This document shows, piece by piece, positions 14,288-21,925 of a DNA stretch of 22,001 bases. The notes beneath the pieces are model-generated. The model saw only the letters and a program-made list of their open reading frames with translations. It was not told the DNA's origin and searched no databases. The stretch's first letter is position 1. Each line of letters opens with the position of its first letter. The stretch comes from JAGOEF01 sp964511665 (GTDB lineage: Bacteria > Bacteroidota > Bacteroidia > Bacteroidales > ML635J-15). Made by a program: the position numbers and the translations under genes. The DNA is taken from contig CAZEHA010000056.1 of NCBI GenBank assembly GCA_964511665.1, forward strand, positions 1-22,001. The letters run 5' to 3'.

Positions 14288-15499
14288 CTATAAATTGATA
14301 ATAAAATACTCAAGAATTTTCTGAATATTTTCATCAACAGCTTCGTGTGGATGATTGTGAAATGTAGTGAAAACTATTGAGCCACCGTTCCCTTCGCATG
14401 AACCAATGTGGTCTCCATGGGCTTCGTGTGCAGGCCATGCACTAATAGGAATGGTAATTGTTTGTGGATTGGCCGGATTACCGGGAGGATAGTGGCATAT
14501 GGTAATCCATGTTTGGTTGCCGTTTTTATTCGATAATCCTCCCGAACCGTTGAAGTTTGTTCTAACGGCAAGTGGCCCATATCCATGGTTGTCATCGTAT
14601 ATTAATGTTTCCCAATTGTTGCCAAGCACTTTTATTACTTCCCAGGCCGGTAAATCATACTCAATATCTATGGTATTGGTACCCAGCCATGTGGCAAGTT
14701 CTTCGTTCATAACTACTGCATCGTGAACCACGGTAGCCAATCCGCTTCGTTGGGTACATAAATTATCGGTTCCAATAAAACCACCTGTACGTGCCGGGCA
14801 TGTTTTCGATGTTGTTTCGGGCAAGTACCATGCATTGCGCTCTTTTGACTCATCCATTTTAGTACCGCTTAAATAACCTATTAGCGAACTGACAGCCCAG
14901 TCGGATACGTATAAACTGCCTCCTTGCTCAACAAATTGCCTCACATTGTCCCAGCGCAATTCGGAAAAACCGTAGTGGGTGCCGCAATTAATAAAAATCG
15001 CGCCATAATTTTGCAGGGTACTCAAATTATCAAGATCGTCTAGTAAAATTGGAGTAGCGGTGTAACCAAGACTTTGAACAATAATATCCTGTATCTCGTC
15101 GTAGGCCCCCGTTATGTAGGCAAGATTCACTACCTGTTGCAATTTTACCGTGGCTTCGGGAATTTCGGTGATTGTGTTTCTTGCAATTTCTACATCCATG
15201 TATGTACGGAAAATTTTACCCTTTCCTGTTTGAATATGCAATACTTGATTTCCTTCGGGAGCCAGAAGCTTAAAATAACCATCTGCGTCGGTTTTAGTAA
15301 AGTATATTTCGCCTTCGTAATCTACAAAAACATTGGCCATGGCAATAGGGGTAGTTCCGTTTTCGGCAAATACATGTCCCGTAATCCATCCTCCATATAA
15401 ATACTGAACAGCTGGGGGATCGTCTTTTTTACAGGAATTTAAAAAACTTAAGGCCGAAATCATAACTAAGGTAGCGATAATGCATATAATCTTTTTCAT
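14288..15499 (-). CDS. lipoprotein with CarboxypepD-regulatory-like and ThuA-like domains and a Cys/His insertion
   Basis: The 403 residues begin with a lipoprotein signal (MKKIICIIATLVMISALSFLNSC, acceptor Cys23). Residues 37-122 look like a carboxypeptidase-regulatory/CNA-B-type beta sandwich (ITGHVFAENGTTPIAMANVFVD, TDADGYFKLLAPEG). Residues 125-315 resemble a ThuA/class I amidotransferase-like fold (LDDLDNLSTLQNYGAIFINCGTH, VRQFVEQGGSLYVSDWA). Residues 331-370 carry ICHYPPGNP, then PAHEAHGDHIGSC, the Cys/His motif common in secreted bacterial proteins of unknown role. The ThuA-like fold resumes with GGSIVFTTFHNHPHEA at 372-387. No catalytic Cys-His-Glu triad is certain. It is probably a surface or periplasmic lipoprotein, standing alone between gaps of 100 and 289 bp. 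Confidence 0.78.
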   Translation of the reverse strand: MKKIICIIATLVMISALSFLNSCKKDDPPAVQYLYGGWITGHVFAENGTTPIAMANVFVDYEGEIYFTKTDADGYFKLLAPEGNQVLHIQTGKGKIFRTYMDVEIARNTITEIPEATVKLQQVVNLAYITGAYDEIQDIIVQSLGYTATPILLDDLDNLSTLQNYGAIFINCGTHYGFSELRWDNVRQFVEQGGSLYVSDWAVSSLIGYLSGTKMDESKERNAWYLPETTSKTCPARTGGFIGTDNLCTQRSGLATVVHDAVVMNEELATWLGTNTIDIEYDLPAWEVIKVLGNNWETLIYDDNHGYGPLAVRTNFNGSGGLSNKNGNQTWITICHYPPGNPANPQTITIPISAWPAHEAHGDHIGSCEGNGGSIVFTTFHNHPHEAVDENIQKILEYFIINL

Positions 15500-15788
15500 A
15501 AGCGGGATATTTTAGTTTCTGTTGCAATTTACTGAAATAAAAATAATTATCAAATTATTTCATCGACAATGTTGGTATTTTATTTTACCTTTATACGGGC
15601 TCCACAAAAATATTATTAGTGTCTTAATTGTATTTTCGCATGCAATCATAGTTTTGCTCGTAAACAAAGACCTAGCAATATGAGCAAGTGTTTAATGTCG
15701 ATATAATGTAATGATTTCAGCATCAGATACTTTGATATATAATAGCTCAGATATAAACAGAACTACTTATGGCCAAATAACTTTTATG
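15500..15788. other. AT-rich intergenic region
   Basis: This 289-bp gap lies between two minus-strand genes. It should hold the promoter of the lipoprotein gene at its left end: a TTTG followed 19 bp later by TAAATTGC, a poor -7 match. I found no convincing gene, RNA or terminator hairpin in it. An open frame starting at 15711 on the plus strand is antisense to the methyltransferase and not credible. Confidence 0.5.
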
Positions 15789-16424
15789 CTAATGCATTTT
15801 CTGCGCCCAAACAAATTCGGCAAAGCCATACCAGTCCCAATACACCGAAGCCATTACATAGCCGTATTTGATGCGGTTGTGAATCATTTTAACCGGCATC
15901 AAAAAAATGTTGCGAATATCGCGTCGTATTGCAGCTTTAACTATTCTGCATCCTTTTTCTTCGAGTAGCAATTCAAGTTCATTTAGTGTAAAGATTCTTA
16001 CGTGGGTGGGGTCATCGTAAAAATTCAGTGTTCCTTGTTTGCTGGGAAAGTTTACACTTCTTGCCGAAGGGTATTCAATGTAGATATACCCCCCGGGTTT
16101 CAGCTTTTTCAGCAAAGCCTCTATTACCTTATCGCCATTGTGCAGATGTTCGATAATATGAGTCATCAGAATAGCATCGAAAAAACTATCGGGAATATCA
16201 TTAAACTGTAATTGTGTAAGGTCTTTTTCCCAAAAGCCTTCCATCAATGCAAAATCATCGGGACGATAGTTGTAGTCGCGGGTTATATCTATGCCGTAAT
16301 AGAGGCAGCGCGGCATGTGCTTTTTTAGCTTCGATACAGCGTAATTTCCCGAGCCTACATCGAGTAGGGTAAAGGCTTTGCTGCCGAATACACTATGTAT
16401 TTTTTTTAGATTCGCAGGAACCAT
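15789..16424 (-). CDS. class I SAM-dependent methyltransferase
   Basis: From the ATG at 16424 the protein has 211 residues. A Rossmann fold is indicated by motif I LLDVGSGN (20-27), the acidic end of strand 2 in YYGIDI (42-47), motif II FFDAILMTHIIEHLHNGD (81-98), which is the Methyltransf_11/23 pattern with the IEHL segment, and LKPGGYIYIEYPS (108-120). The C-terminal DPTHVRIFTLNELELLLEEKG (138-158) is typical of methyltransferases in surface-polysaccharide loci. Substrate unknown. The upstream in-frame TTG at 16451 falls inside a promoter-like TAGTTTTG and is rejected. The gene stands alone on the minus strand, with 145 bp to the outer-membrane protein gene upstream. Confidence 0.9.
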   Translation of the reverse strand: MVPANLKKIHSVFGSKAFTLLDVGSGNYAVSKLKKHMPRCLYYGIDITRDYNYRPDDFALMEGFWEKDLTQLQFNDIPDSFFDAILMTHIIEHLHNGDKVIEALLKKLKPGGYIYIEYPSARSVNFPSKQGTLNFYDDPTHVRIFTLNELELLLEEKGCRIVKAAIRRDIRNIFLMPVKMIHNRIKYGYVMASVYWDWYGFAEFVWAQKMH

Positions 16425-16448
16425 ATTGCAAAAACAAAATAACACCTG

Positions 16449-16456
16449 CAAAACTA
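16449..16456 (-). promoter_or_regulatory. candidate -7 element for the methyltransferase gene
   Basis: TAGTTTTG followed by C on the minus strand fits TAnnTTTG exactly and lies 24 bp before the ATG at 16424. No clear -33 element is seen. Confidence 0.4.
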
Positions 16457-16569
16457 ATTATATTGTTCGAAGATTAGAACTTAATACAATAAATGATGTT
16501 AAAACTTTTTGCGATTCTATCGAAGATAAAAACTTGCGAATAATTGTAGTAATTCGAAATTCACAGCGC

Positions 16570-17139
16570 TTAAAACCTGTATCCAATTCGCAAACCGGGC
16601 TCCAGTCCCCATGGAGCTTGTCTAACTATATCAGTGCCAATGCTTATAGTTCTGTTTGTCAACGGAACCAGTATGCTCACATTGGGGTTGATAGTGAGAT
16701 GTTTCCATAATACCCATGTGTAACCAATGGGCAAACCAATCATAAATGTGTTAAAACTTCCGGCTTGCTGATTAATCGATGTTATAACATCGTTAATCGA
16801 GAACAAAAGTATCAGACCGGTACTCCAACGCTTGAGTTCCTTATGAGAGAATACTTCGCCCCGATATCCGAAAGCAATAAGATGATCTTTCTGAAACGAT
16901 TCGTCGGTGAGGTGCCTGCTGTTGATTTGTATGCTTGCAAAAACCAACGAGTGCTTAAACCTTCCGTGCCCAACATAAGCATTCAGGTTTACGCTGTGCC
17001 ACTGACCAATGCGGGGAGCCATCAAATCGTATTCTATGCCCCACTTTAGTGTTGGTAATGAATCGGTTTGAGAAAACGCGCTTTGTGAGGCAAATACAAT
17101 TCCAGCACTTATGAGTATGCTTCTGATTAATCTTGTCAT
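16570..17139 (-). CDS. small outer-membrane beta-barrel protein
   Basis: The 189 residues have a Sec signal peptide (MTRLIRSILISAGIVFASQSAFS, cleaved near residue 23). An alternating hydrophobic/polar pattern follows in short strands such as SVNLNAYVGHG, HSLVFASIQIN, STGLILLF and FMIGLPIGYTWV, and the protein ends in the terminal aromatic residue (GLRIGYRF) recognised by the BAM machinery. The size fits an eight-stranded barrel. No specific porin or adhesin family is recognised. It is a minus-strand gene lying 47 bp after the POT transporter stop, so it could be read through from it. Confidence 0.75.
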   Translation of the reverse strand: MTRLIRSILISAGIVFASQSAFSQTDSLPTLKWGIEYDLMAPRIGQWHSVNLNAYVGHGRFKHSLVFASIQINSRHLTDESFQKDHLIAFGYRGEVFSHKELKRWSTGLILLFSINDVITSINQQAGSFNTFMIGLPIGYTWVLWKHLTINPNVSILVPLTNRTISIGTDIVRQAPWGLEPGLRIGYRF

Positions 17140-17186
17140 TTGGTAATTGTTTGCAATTTACATTCTTGGTTTTTAAAAGTACTGCT

Positions 17187-18638
17187 TTATTTCGATGATT
17201 TCTGTGGTATCAGCAACCTATCATACAAAATTAGCAGTATCACTGTGCCAATACCGATAGCGCTGAATACCATCCAGATGTTACCGGGTTGGTAGGTATT
17301 CCATAAATACTGAGTTAGTTCGGTTTGGCTCATGCCCATTTGTTCGCACGCACGGGCTATGTAATCGTTTTGTGTGAAATTTTTGCCAATGGCCGGAATA
17401 TCGAGCGAACGGGCAGCTACTTCGCGTTGCAACAGGCTAATCTTATCTGACATGTTTTGGTAAACGCTTCCCGATAGCAAGCCGGCAAAAAAGTTTCCAC
17501 CGGCCATAGGCAAAAAACTACAGCCCATATACAATGCTACTTTTTCGCCGGGAGCGATGCGCCCCACGTATTCCGATATTTTTGGGGAGCCCGACATCTC
17601 GCCCAAACCAAAAATAAGAATGCTGAAAAACAGATACATGGGGTTATTGAACATAAACATCAATCCAATGCCAATGCTGCTTACCAAAAAACCTGTAATC
17701 ATTGCGTGCAAAGGTTTAAGTTTCATTACTGCATACGACACTAAAATCTGAAACAGCACTATGTACATTGCATCGATATTGGTGAGCATTTCGGGAGCTA
17801 CTGTGCCTTGTGTTGTGCCAATTTTTGAAGCCAGCCATGGGCTGATATTGTGCATGGCATCATACACAACCGAGGTGTCCATCCATTGCTCAATAAAAAC
17901 GGGTAAGGTGTAGAAAAGCTGGTTGTACATGGTCCAGAATCCCACCACTATAATTAGAAATATCAGGAATTTAACATCGGTAAGTGCTGTGGCAATATTG
18001 CGAAAAACAGTAGAAACTGCTTTGCCCAGTTTTTCGTTATCGTGCTTACGCTCAGGCTCTTTAAAGAAAATCAACAATATCAACAGGTTAAGCAAAACAA
18101 TACCTGCCGATACTGTAAAAACCAAGCTCCAGTCTGTGCCCCTAAGTTTTGAGGCAACAATAGGTCCGATAAAAGCTCCAATGTTTACCATCATATAAAA
18201 AATGCCGAACCCAACCGAAGCGGTGGCAGGAGTTGTGGTTTTTGCAATACAGGCCGAAATAACAGGCTTAAACAATCCGGCGCCGATTGCCAGCCAGATA
18301 AAACTAAAGAATACCGTTGCGTAGCTGTTGAAATACCCCATGAAAATATAACCGGAAGCCAACATGGCAAAAGCTACGGCAAGTACTTTCTTATATCCGA
18401 ATTTATCGGCAATGGCACCCGTTATCAATGGTAAAACATAGAGTATTGCCACAACGCTTCCCATCATAATACCTTTTTGTTCCTGACTGAACCCCAGGGC
18501 GCCTGTTTCTGTGCTTCCGGTAAGATACAGAGCCAGTACCATAAACATACCGTACCATGCCCATCGCTCGAACAATTCCATGCTGTTCGACACCCAAAAT
18601 GTGCGGGGATAGCTTTTTATTACTTGAGAAAACTTCAT
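17187..18638 (-). CDS. POT-family proton:oligopeptide transporter
   Basis: The 483 residues form a 12- to 14-helix major facilitator. The proton-coupling E-x-x-E-R motif appears as ELFER (21-25) on helix 1. GLFKPVISAC (121-130) carries the helix-4 Lys (124) used in peptide carboxylate binding, and FYMMVNIGAFIGP (147-159) is the PTR2 signature. A long loop between late helices (about residues 395-445) is unusual but seen in Bacteroidota members. It imports di- and tripeptides with protons across the inner membrane; exact specificity is not predictable. It lies 14 bp after the TIGR02757 gene, so the two are probably co-transcribed. A di/tripeptide supply would feed amino acids to IorAB. Confidence 0.92.
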   Translation of the reverse strand: MKFSQVIKSYPRTFWVSNSMELFERWAWYGMFMVLALYLTGSTETGALGFSQEQKGIMMGSVVAILYVLPLITGAIADKFGYKKVLAVAFAMLASGYIFMGYFNSYATVFFSFIWLAIGAGLFKPVISACIAKTTTPATASVGFGIFYMMVNIGAFIGPIVASKLRGTDWSLVFTVSAGIVLLNLLILLIFFKEPERKHDNEKLGKAVSTVFRNIATALTDVKFLIFLIIVVGFWTMYNQLFYTLPVFIEQWMDTSVVYDAMHNISPWLASKIGTTQGTVAPEMLTNIDAMYIVLFQILVSYAVMKLKPLHAMITGFLVSSIGIGLMFMFNNPMYLFFSILIFGLGEMSGSPKISEYVGRIAPGEKVALYMGCSFLPMAGGNFFAGLLSGSVYQNMSDKISLLQREVAARSLDIPAIGKNFTQNDYIARACEQMGMSQTELTQYLWNTYQPGNIWMVFSAIGIGTVILLILYDRLLIPQKSSK

Positions 18639-18652
18639 AATATTTTACAAAA

Positions 18653-19414
18653 TTAAAAATCTTCGAATACGCCCAGCCCAAAAAGTGCAAAATCGTATTT
18701 TACCGGGTCGTCGGGGTCGAATGTTCCGAGTGTCGATGTCAGTTCAAGCACCGCTTTCCAGTCGTTGGCATTGCGTGTGAGCAGTTGCATTTTGCGCGCT
18801 ACTTGGCCTGTATGTACGTCGAGGGGAATGTACAACTGAGAAGCTGAAATGTTTGTCCAAATGCCGAAATCAACCCCGCGGCGATCGTTGCGAACCATCC
18901 AGCGAAGAAACATGTTTAGTCTTTTGGCAGCAGCTCCTCCTGCAACATTGGCAATGTGTTTTTCGAAACGCCGCTCGTGGTGTAACTGAAGCACTATCCG
19001 ACGAAATTCGACAAGTCCGCCGAAAATGCCCGAATTGTGTGTGAAAATGTTTTCTAGTCCTTCGTATTTAATGTATATGTGCTGCAAAGCTTTTATCGAA
19101 TTAATGAGATCGTTTCCGTTAAATGTGCGATACACAAACTTACACAAGGGAGCCAAATCAGATTTTTCGTGATGCATTACAAAATTATAGGGGTCGTGGT
19201 CTATCAGACCCATCATGTTGTTGGCTGCATCTATAATAGCTTTGCGTCGTCCCCACGAAATTAGTGCTGTAAGCAAGCCTGCTATTTCGATGTCGGCTTT
19301 ACTGCTAAAGCGGTGGGGGATGCTTATAGGGTCAGTGTCGATAAACGATAACTGATTGTATAATTCGTAGCGGTTTTCAAGTAAATCACGTATGTAGTCA
19401 GCATTTATAGGCAT
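18653..19414 (-). CDS. TIGR02757 / DUF2400 family protein
   Basis: From the ATG at 19414 it has 253 residues, the normal family length. Conserved blocks are NQLSFIDTDPISIPHRFS (20-37), DIEIAGLLTALISWGRRKAII (41-61), RNDRRGVDFGIW (175-186), SQLYIPLDVHTGQVARKM (192-209) and DDPVKYDFALFGLGVFED (235-252). The family is nearly universal in Bacteroidota and recalls the HhH-GPD DNA glycosylase fold, but I know of no established activity. A TTG at 19462 is in frame but carries no family homology and overlaps the divergent promoter region. The ATG is preceded by TATTTTTG only four bases upstream, so the mRNA may be nearly leaderless. It is followed after 14 bp by the peptide transporter. Confidence 0.93.
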   Translation of the reverse strand: MPINADYIRDLLENRYELYNQLSFIDTDPISIPHRFSSKADIEIAGLLTALISWGRRKAIIDAANNMMGLIDHDPYNFVMHHEKSDLAPLCKFVYRTFNGNDLINSIKALQHIYIKYEGLENIFTHNSGIFGGLVEFRRIVLQLHHERRFEKHIANVAGGAAAKRLNMFLRWMVRNDRRGVDFGIWTNISASQLYIPLDVHTGQVARKMQLLTRNANDWKAVLELTSTLGTFDPDDPVKYDFALFGLGVFEDF

Positions 19415-19418
19415 GCAG

Positions 19419-19447
19419 CAAAAATACGCAAAGCCCGGCGTATTTTT
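19419..19447. promoter_or_regulatory. 10-bp inverted repeat and -7 element in the divergent TIGR02757/LysE gap
   Basis: AAAAATACGC (19420-19429) and GCGTATTTTT (19438-19447) form a perfect inverted repeat with an eight-base spacer. The left arm overlaps a perfect minus-strand -7 element TATTTTTG (19426-19419), just before the TIGR02757 ATG. It could be an operator bound by a dimer, a hairpin, or coincidental symmetry of the promoter. Confidence 0.45.
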
Positions 19448-19448
19448 A

Positions 19449-19480
19449 TTTCGAAAAAACAAAAAACTTTAATTATTTTG
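19449..19480 (+). promoter_or_regulatory. weak candidate promoter of the LysE-family gene
   Basis: TTTC (19449-19452) and TTATTTTG (19473-19480) are 20 bp apart and each differs from the Bacteroidota consensus (TTTG / TAnnTTTG) at one defined position. Transcription would begin about 12 bases before the ATG at 19499. Confidence 0.3.
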
Positions 19481-19498
19481 CAACCGAATTTGTCTGAT

Positions 19499-20248
19499 AT
19501 GCTTGTTGATTACATATGGAAAGGAGTTGTTATCGGATTGTCGGCGTCAATTCCACTGGGGCCGATTGGTATAGTAACTATACAGAGAACACTGAGCAAG
19601 GGTAGGGTGTCGGGTTTTATAAGTGGTATAGGAGCCGCTTCAGCTGATGCATTGTATGCCATTATTGCAGGATTCAGTATTTCGATTATTATCGATTTTA
19701 TTGTGAAATTTCAAAATATTATAAAAATAGCAGGAGGCATACTTCTCTTGGTGATTGCCTGGCGTTTGTTTTTTGCCAATCCGGCTAAGGAATTGCGCAG
19801 GCAACTTAAGCAGAAAAACAAAGGTTACTGGGGCGACTTTTTGTCAACATTTGCCCTAACGGCCAGTAATCCAATCGGCTTATTCGTGTTTATGGCTGTG
19901 TTTGCAGGGTTTGGACTCATAGAGCAGGACATCAATTACCTGAGCGTGTTGCTGTTGATTGTTGGTGTGTTTGCCGGAGCATGTCTGTGGTGGTTCACGT
20001 TAACATTGCTGGTTAGCATTTTTCGCGATAAGTTTAAACTCAGGCGGCTGCTTGTAGTGAATAAAATTGCTGCCGCGCTTGTGTTGTTGTTCGCATTGTT
20101 TATTTTTTCAACAATGTTGTTTCCCTCTATACAAGAACGTAATGTTCCCGATAGCATTAAACGCAAGCCCAAGACTACCACCTCGATACAACTGCCCGAA
20201 TCATACCGATTGCAAAGTGCAACAAAGCAAGTAGTTTATCTTACATAG
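19499..20248 (+). CDS. LysE-family amino acid exporter
   Basis: The 249 residues form about six transmembrane helices. The N-terminal helix carries the family signature GLSASIPLGPIGIVTIQRTLSKGR (13-36), followed by GFISGIGAASADALYAII (39-56). The repeated half contains FALTASNPIGLFVFMAVFAGFG, the second LysE motif. LysE/RhtB proteins export amino acids or related small molecules by proton exchange; the substrate is not predictable. The C-terminal tail of about 40 residues after the last helix is hydrophilic and basic (SIKRKPKTTTS). The ATG at 19499 is preferred over the TTG at 19478. It is divergent from the TIGR02757 gene, 84 bp from start to start. Confidence 0.9.
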   Translation: MLVDYIWKGVVIGLSASIPLGPIGIVTIQRTLSKGRVSGFISGIGAASADALYAIIAGFSISIIIDFIVKFQNIIKIAGGILLLVIAWRLFFANPAKELRRQLKQKNKGYWGDFLSTFALTASNPIGLFVFMAVFAGFGLIEQDINYLSVLLLIVGVFAGACLWWFTLTLLVSIFRDKFKLRRLLVVNKIAAALVLLFALFIFSTMLFPSIQERNVPDSIKRKPKTTTSIQLPESYRLQSATKQVVYLT

Positions 20249-20252
20249 AGAG

Positions 20253-20287
20253 GAATTGTTTTTTGTAAAACAGAATTCAGTGTTTTT
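20253..20287 (+). terminator. weak terminator after the LysE-family gene
   Basis: GAATT (20253-20257) can pair with AATTC (20274-20278), with an inner T-run/A-run pairing and small bulges, followed by six T's. It is AT-rich and marginal. Confidence 0.3.
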
Positions 20288-20375
20288 TCTTGATGTTTGA
20301 ACCTTCTGTTTTTAAATGTAAATCACTAAAATTAGCTTGTTTTCTTAACCCCGGTATCTGGAACATTTTGTTAAT

Positions 20376-20383
20376 TATGTTTG
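20376..20383 (+). promoter_or_regulatory. candidate -7 element for rplS
   Basis: TATGTTTG matches TAnnTTTG exactly. No TTTG is found at the proper -33 position. If used, it gives a leader of about 170 bases. Confidence 0.35.
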
Positions 20384-20559
20384 TATTTTACAGTTAAAAG
20401 CGAAGTAAAATCTTGCTAATATGCTGTTAATCAGGATGTAATGACAATTTTTACAATCAATGGCATCATTGTTAAAAAAAATCATACGAAGCAATGCCAA
20501 ATAAAAAAAAAACACTAATATTGCAGTCCGAAAATTATGGACTTAAAAGACAGAAAGTA

Positions 20560-20928
20560 ATGGAATTAATGAAAGTTGTGCAACAGGAAACTACACTGGT
20601 TAGAGAAAACAATCTTCCAAACTTTAAGGCCGGTGATACCATAACAGTTCACTATAAAATTGTAGAAGGTAACAAAGAACGTATTCAGCAGTTCAGAGGC
20701 GTGGTATTGCAGCGCAGAGGTGTTGGCAGTACCGCTACTTTCACCGTTCGTAAAATGTCGGGTTCTTTTGGCGTGGAACGTATATTCCCCGATGCATCAC
20801 CGTTTATCGATGCCATCGACGTGAACAAACGCGGTCAGGTTCGTCGAGCTCGTATATTTTACTTACGCGCACTCACCGGTAAAAAATCGAGAATTAAAGA
20901 AAAACGAAATTTTAAAGTTTCAGAATAA
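20560..20928 (+). CDS. rplS: 50S ribosomal protein L19
   Basis: L19 sits at the 30S-50S interface and helps form intersubunit bridges. From the ATG at 20560 the protein has 122 residues. KAGDTITVHYKIVEGNKERIQQFRGVV, FTVRKMSGSFGVERIFP, SPFIDAIDV and the C-terminal RRARIFYLRALTGKKSRIKEKR are all diagnostic. The reading frame is open back to an ATG at 20494, but those 22 residues (MPNKKKTLILQSENYG...) lack family homology, so the downstream ATG is chosen. It is monocistronic, ending in a strong bidirectional hairpin. It is not beside rpsP or trmD, the usual partners in many other phyla. Confidence 0.96.
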   Translation: MELMKVVQQETTLVRENNLPNFKAGDTITVHYKIVEGNKERIQQFRGVVLQRRGVGSTATFTVRKMSGSFGVERIFPDASPFIDAIDVNKRGQVRRARIFYLRALTGKKSRIKEKRNFKVSE

Positions 20929-20954
20929 AAAAAAGCGCCTCGAGCGCTTTTTTT
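20928..20954. terminator. bidirectional terminator of rplS and the convergent secreted-protein gene
   Basis: AAAAAAAGCGC (20928-20938) pairs with GCGCTTTTTTT (20944-20954) around the five-base loop CTCGA. T-runs on both strands let it stop rplS (plus) and the gene ending at 20957 (minus). Its first base is the last base of the rplS stop codon. Confidence 0.88.
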
Positions 20955-20956
20955 AT

Positions 20957-21925
20957 TTATTTAAGCGTAAATGTTCTGGCTACTTTCTTGAATAATGCCA
21001 GATTCTCTTCAAAATATTTAAACGAAAGACCACTTATTGCGTAGTAATAGTCGCCTTTAAATAGTATTGCATGATATACCAGCTGTGGGCGATTGTTGTC
21101 TTTATTCACTGCCAGTCCATATACTTCGTAACCCTGCAGGCCTGCAATCTCAATAGGAATGGGCGCCGGTTTTTCGTTATTGGGCCATGTAACCGGGAAA
21201 ATATCGAGCAATGCTATCGCAAATTTTTTCTGATCTTTTATGGGTGCTGCCGGCATAGTGCGACTGGCCATCATTACAACCTTGGCCTCTGTTTTTGGTG
21301 GCAGGTTTCCATCGTCGGAATACATCATCGAATTCAACAAAATACGAATTTGCTTTAACCCTGTTCCCGACATATTCAGTGTGAAATCGTAGCGTTCGTC
21401 GGCAGCCACCTTTTTTGTAGGCTGGTAAATCACCGAGAGCAGACAATCAACTATTTCAGCAGCATGTTCTAAACTTGTTACGCCGGGGCTGGAAGCATTC
21501 AACAGGAAGGTTTTTTCGTTGTCGCCAATAACCAGAAGCCACCTGCGATACATGGTGCCATAGGCACTTTGCTGCCCGTATTGCAACAGTGCATCGTATC
21601 CGTTTATCAAATATAATTCTTCTTTTTCAACAAGCAATCCGCGCTGAATCAGGTTTACCCTGCCAAACGCTAAAAAATTCTTTCTTACTTCGCCGGGAAC
21701 TTCCGACACTACTATGCTTGTGCCCGCAATCTTGTGTTCGTATCCAACAAAACGCTCCGATTTCACAAAGCCTTTCGGTAATATTATACTGATTTGAGTT
21801 CCCTCAACAGCAGTGTAACCGGCCGTAAGTTCGTTGCGTATTTCAATGGCCTGATTATTGATGTCCTGAGCACAAAGCAAGAACGATAACGGTAACAAAA
21901 CAATGAATAATGCCAATGCTTTCAT
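20957..21925 (-). CDS. secreted protein with two similar domains, function unknown
   Basis: From the ATG at 21925 (MKALALFIVLLPLSFLLCAQD) the protein has 322 residues with a Sec signal peptide ending near CAQ. The Cys lacks a proper lipobox. The mature part seems to hold two halves of similar layout. Each has a strand-rich start (ISIILPKGFVKSERFVGYEH; EAKVVMMASRTMP), a central glycine element (NGYDALLQYGQ; AGLQGYEVYGL) and a YRRWLLVIGD or YHAILFKGDYYYAISG strand pair followed by a helix (EHAAEIVDCLLSVIY; EENLALFKKVARTFTL). This recalls PsbP/DUF1795-like folds, which is an inference. An upstream in-frame ATG at 21994 lacks signal character. It is convergent with rplS, sharing a terminator. No function is assigned. 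Confidence 0.75.
   Translation of the reverse strand: MKALALFIVLLPLSFLLCAQDINNQAIEIRNELTAGYTAVEGTQISIILPKGFVKSERFVGYEHKIAGTSIVVSEVPGEVRKNFLAFGRVNLIQRGLLVEKEELYLINGYDALLQYGQQSAYGTMYRRWLLVIGDNEKTFLLNASSPGVTSLEHAAEIVDCLLSVIYQPTKKVAADERYDFTLNMSGTGLKQIRILLNSMMYSDDGNLPPKTEAKVVMMASRTMPAAPIKDQKKFAIALLDIFPVTWPNNEKPAPIPIEIAGLQGYEVYGLAVNKDNNRPQLVYHAILFKGDYYYAISGLSFKYFEENLALFKKVARTFTLK

Larger units (their letters stand above)
20249..20559 (+). other. intergenic and leader region of rplS
   Basis: This 311-bp stretch holds the weak terminator near 20253. It also holds a perfect -7 element TATGTTTG (20376-20383) without a clear -33, then about 170 bases of likely rplS leader. In the leader lie an in-frame ATG at 20494 that would extend L19 by 22 non-conserved residues, and a seven-codon frame at 20537 whose TAA overlaps the rplS ATG. 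I see no other gene. Confidence 0.55.

Noticed and set aside
16425..16451. TTG start at 16451 for the methyltransferase
   Set aside because: It lies inside a TAnnTTTG element. The ATG at 16424 gives a normal length.
19415..19462. TTG start at 19462 for the TIGR02757 protein
   Set aside because: Family homology begins after the ATG at 19414, and the extra part overlaps the divergent promoter region.
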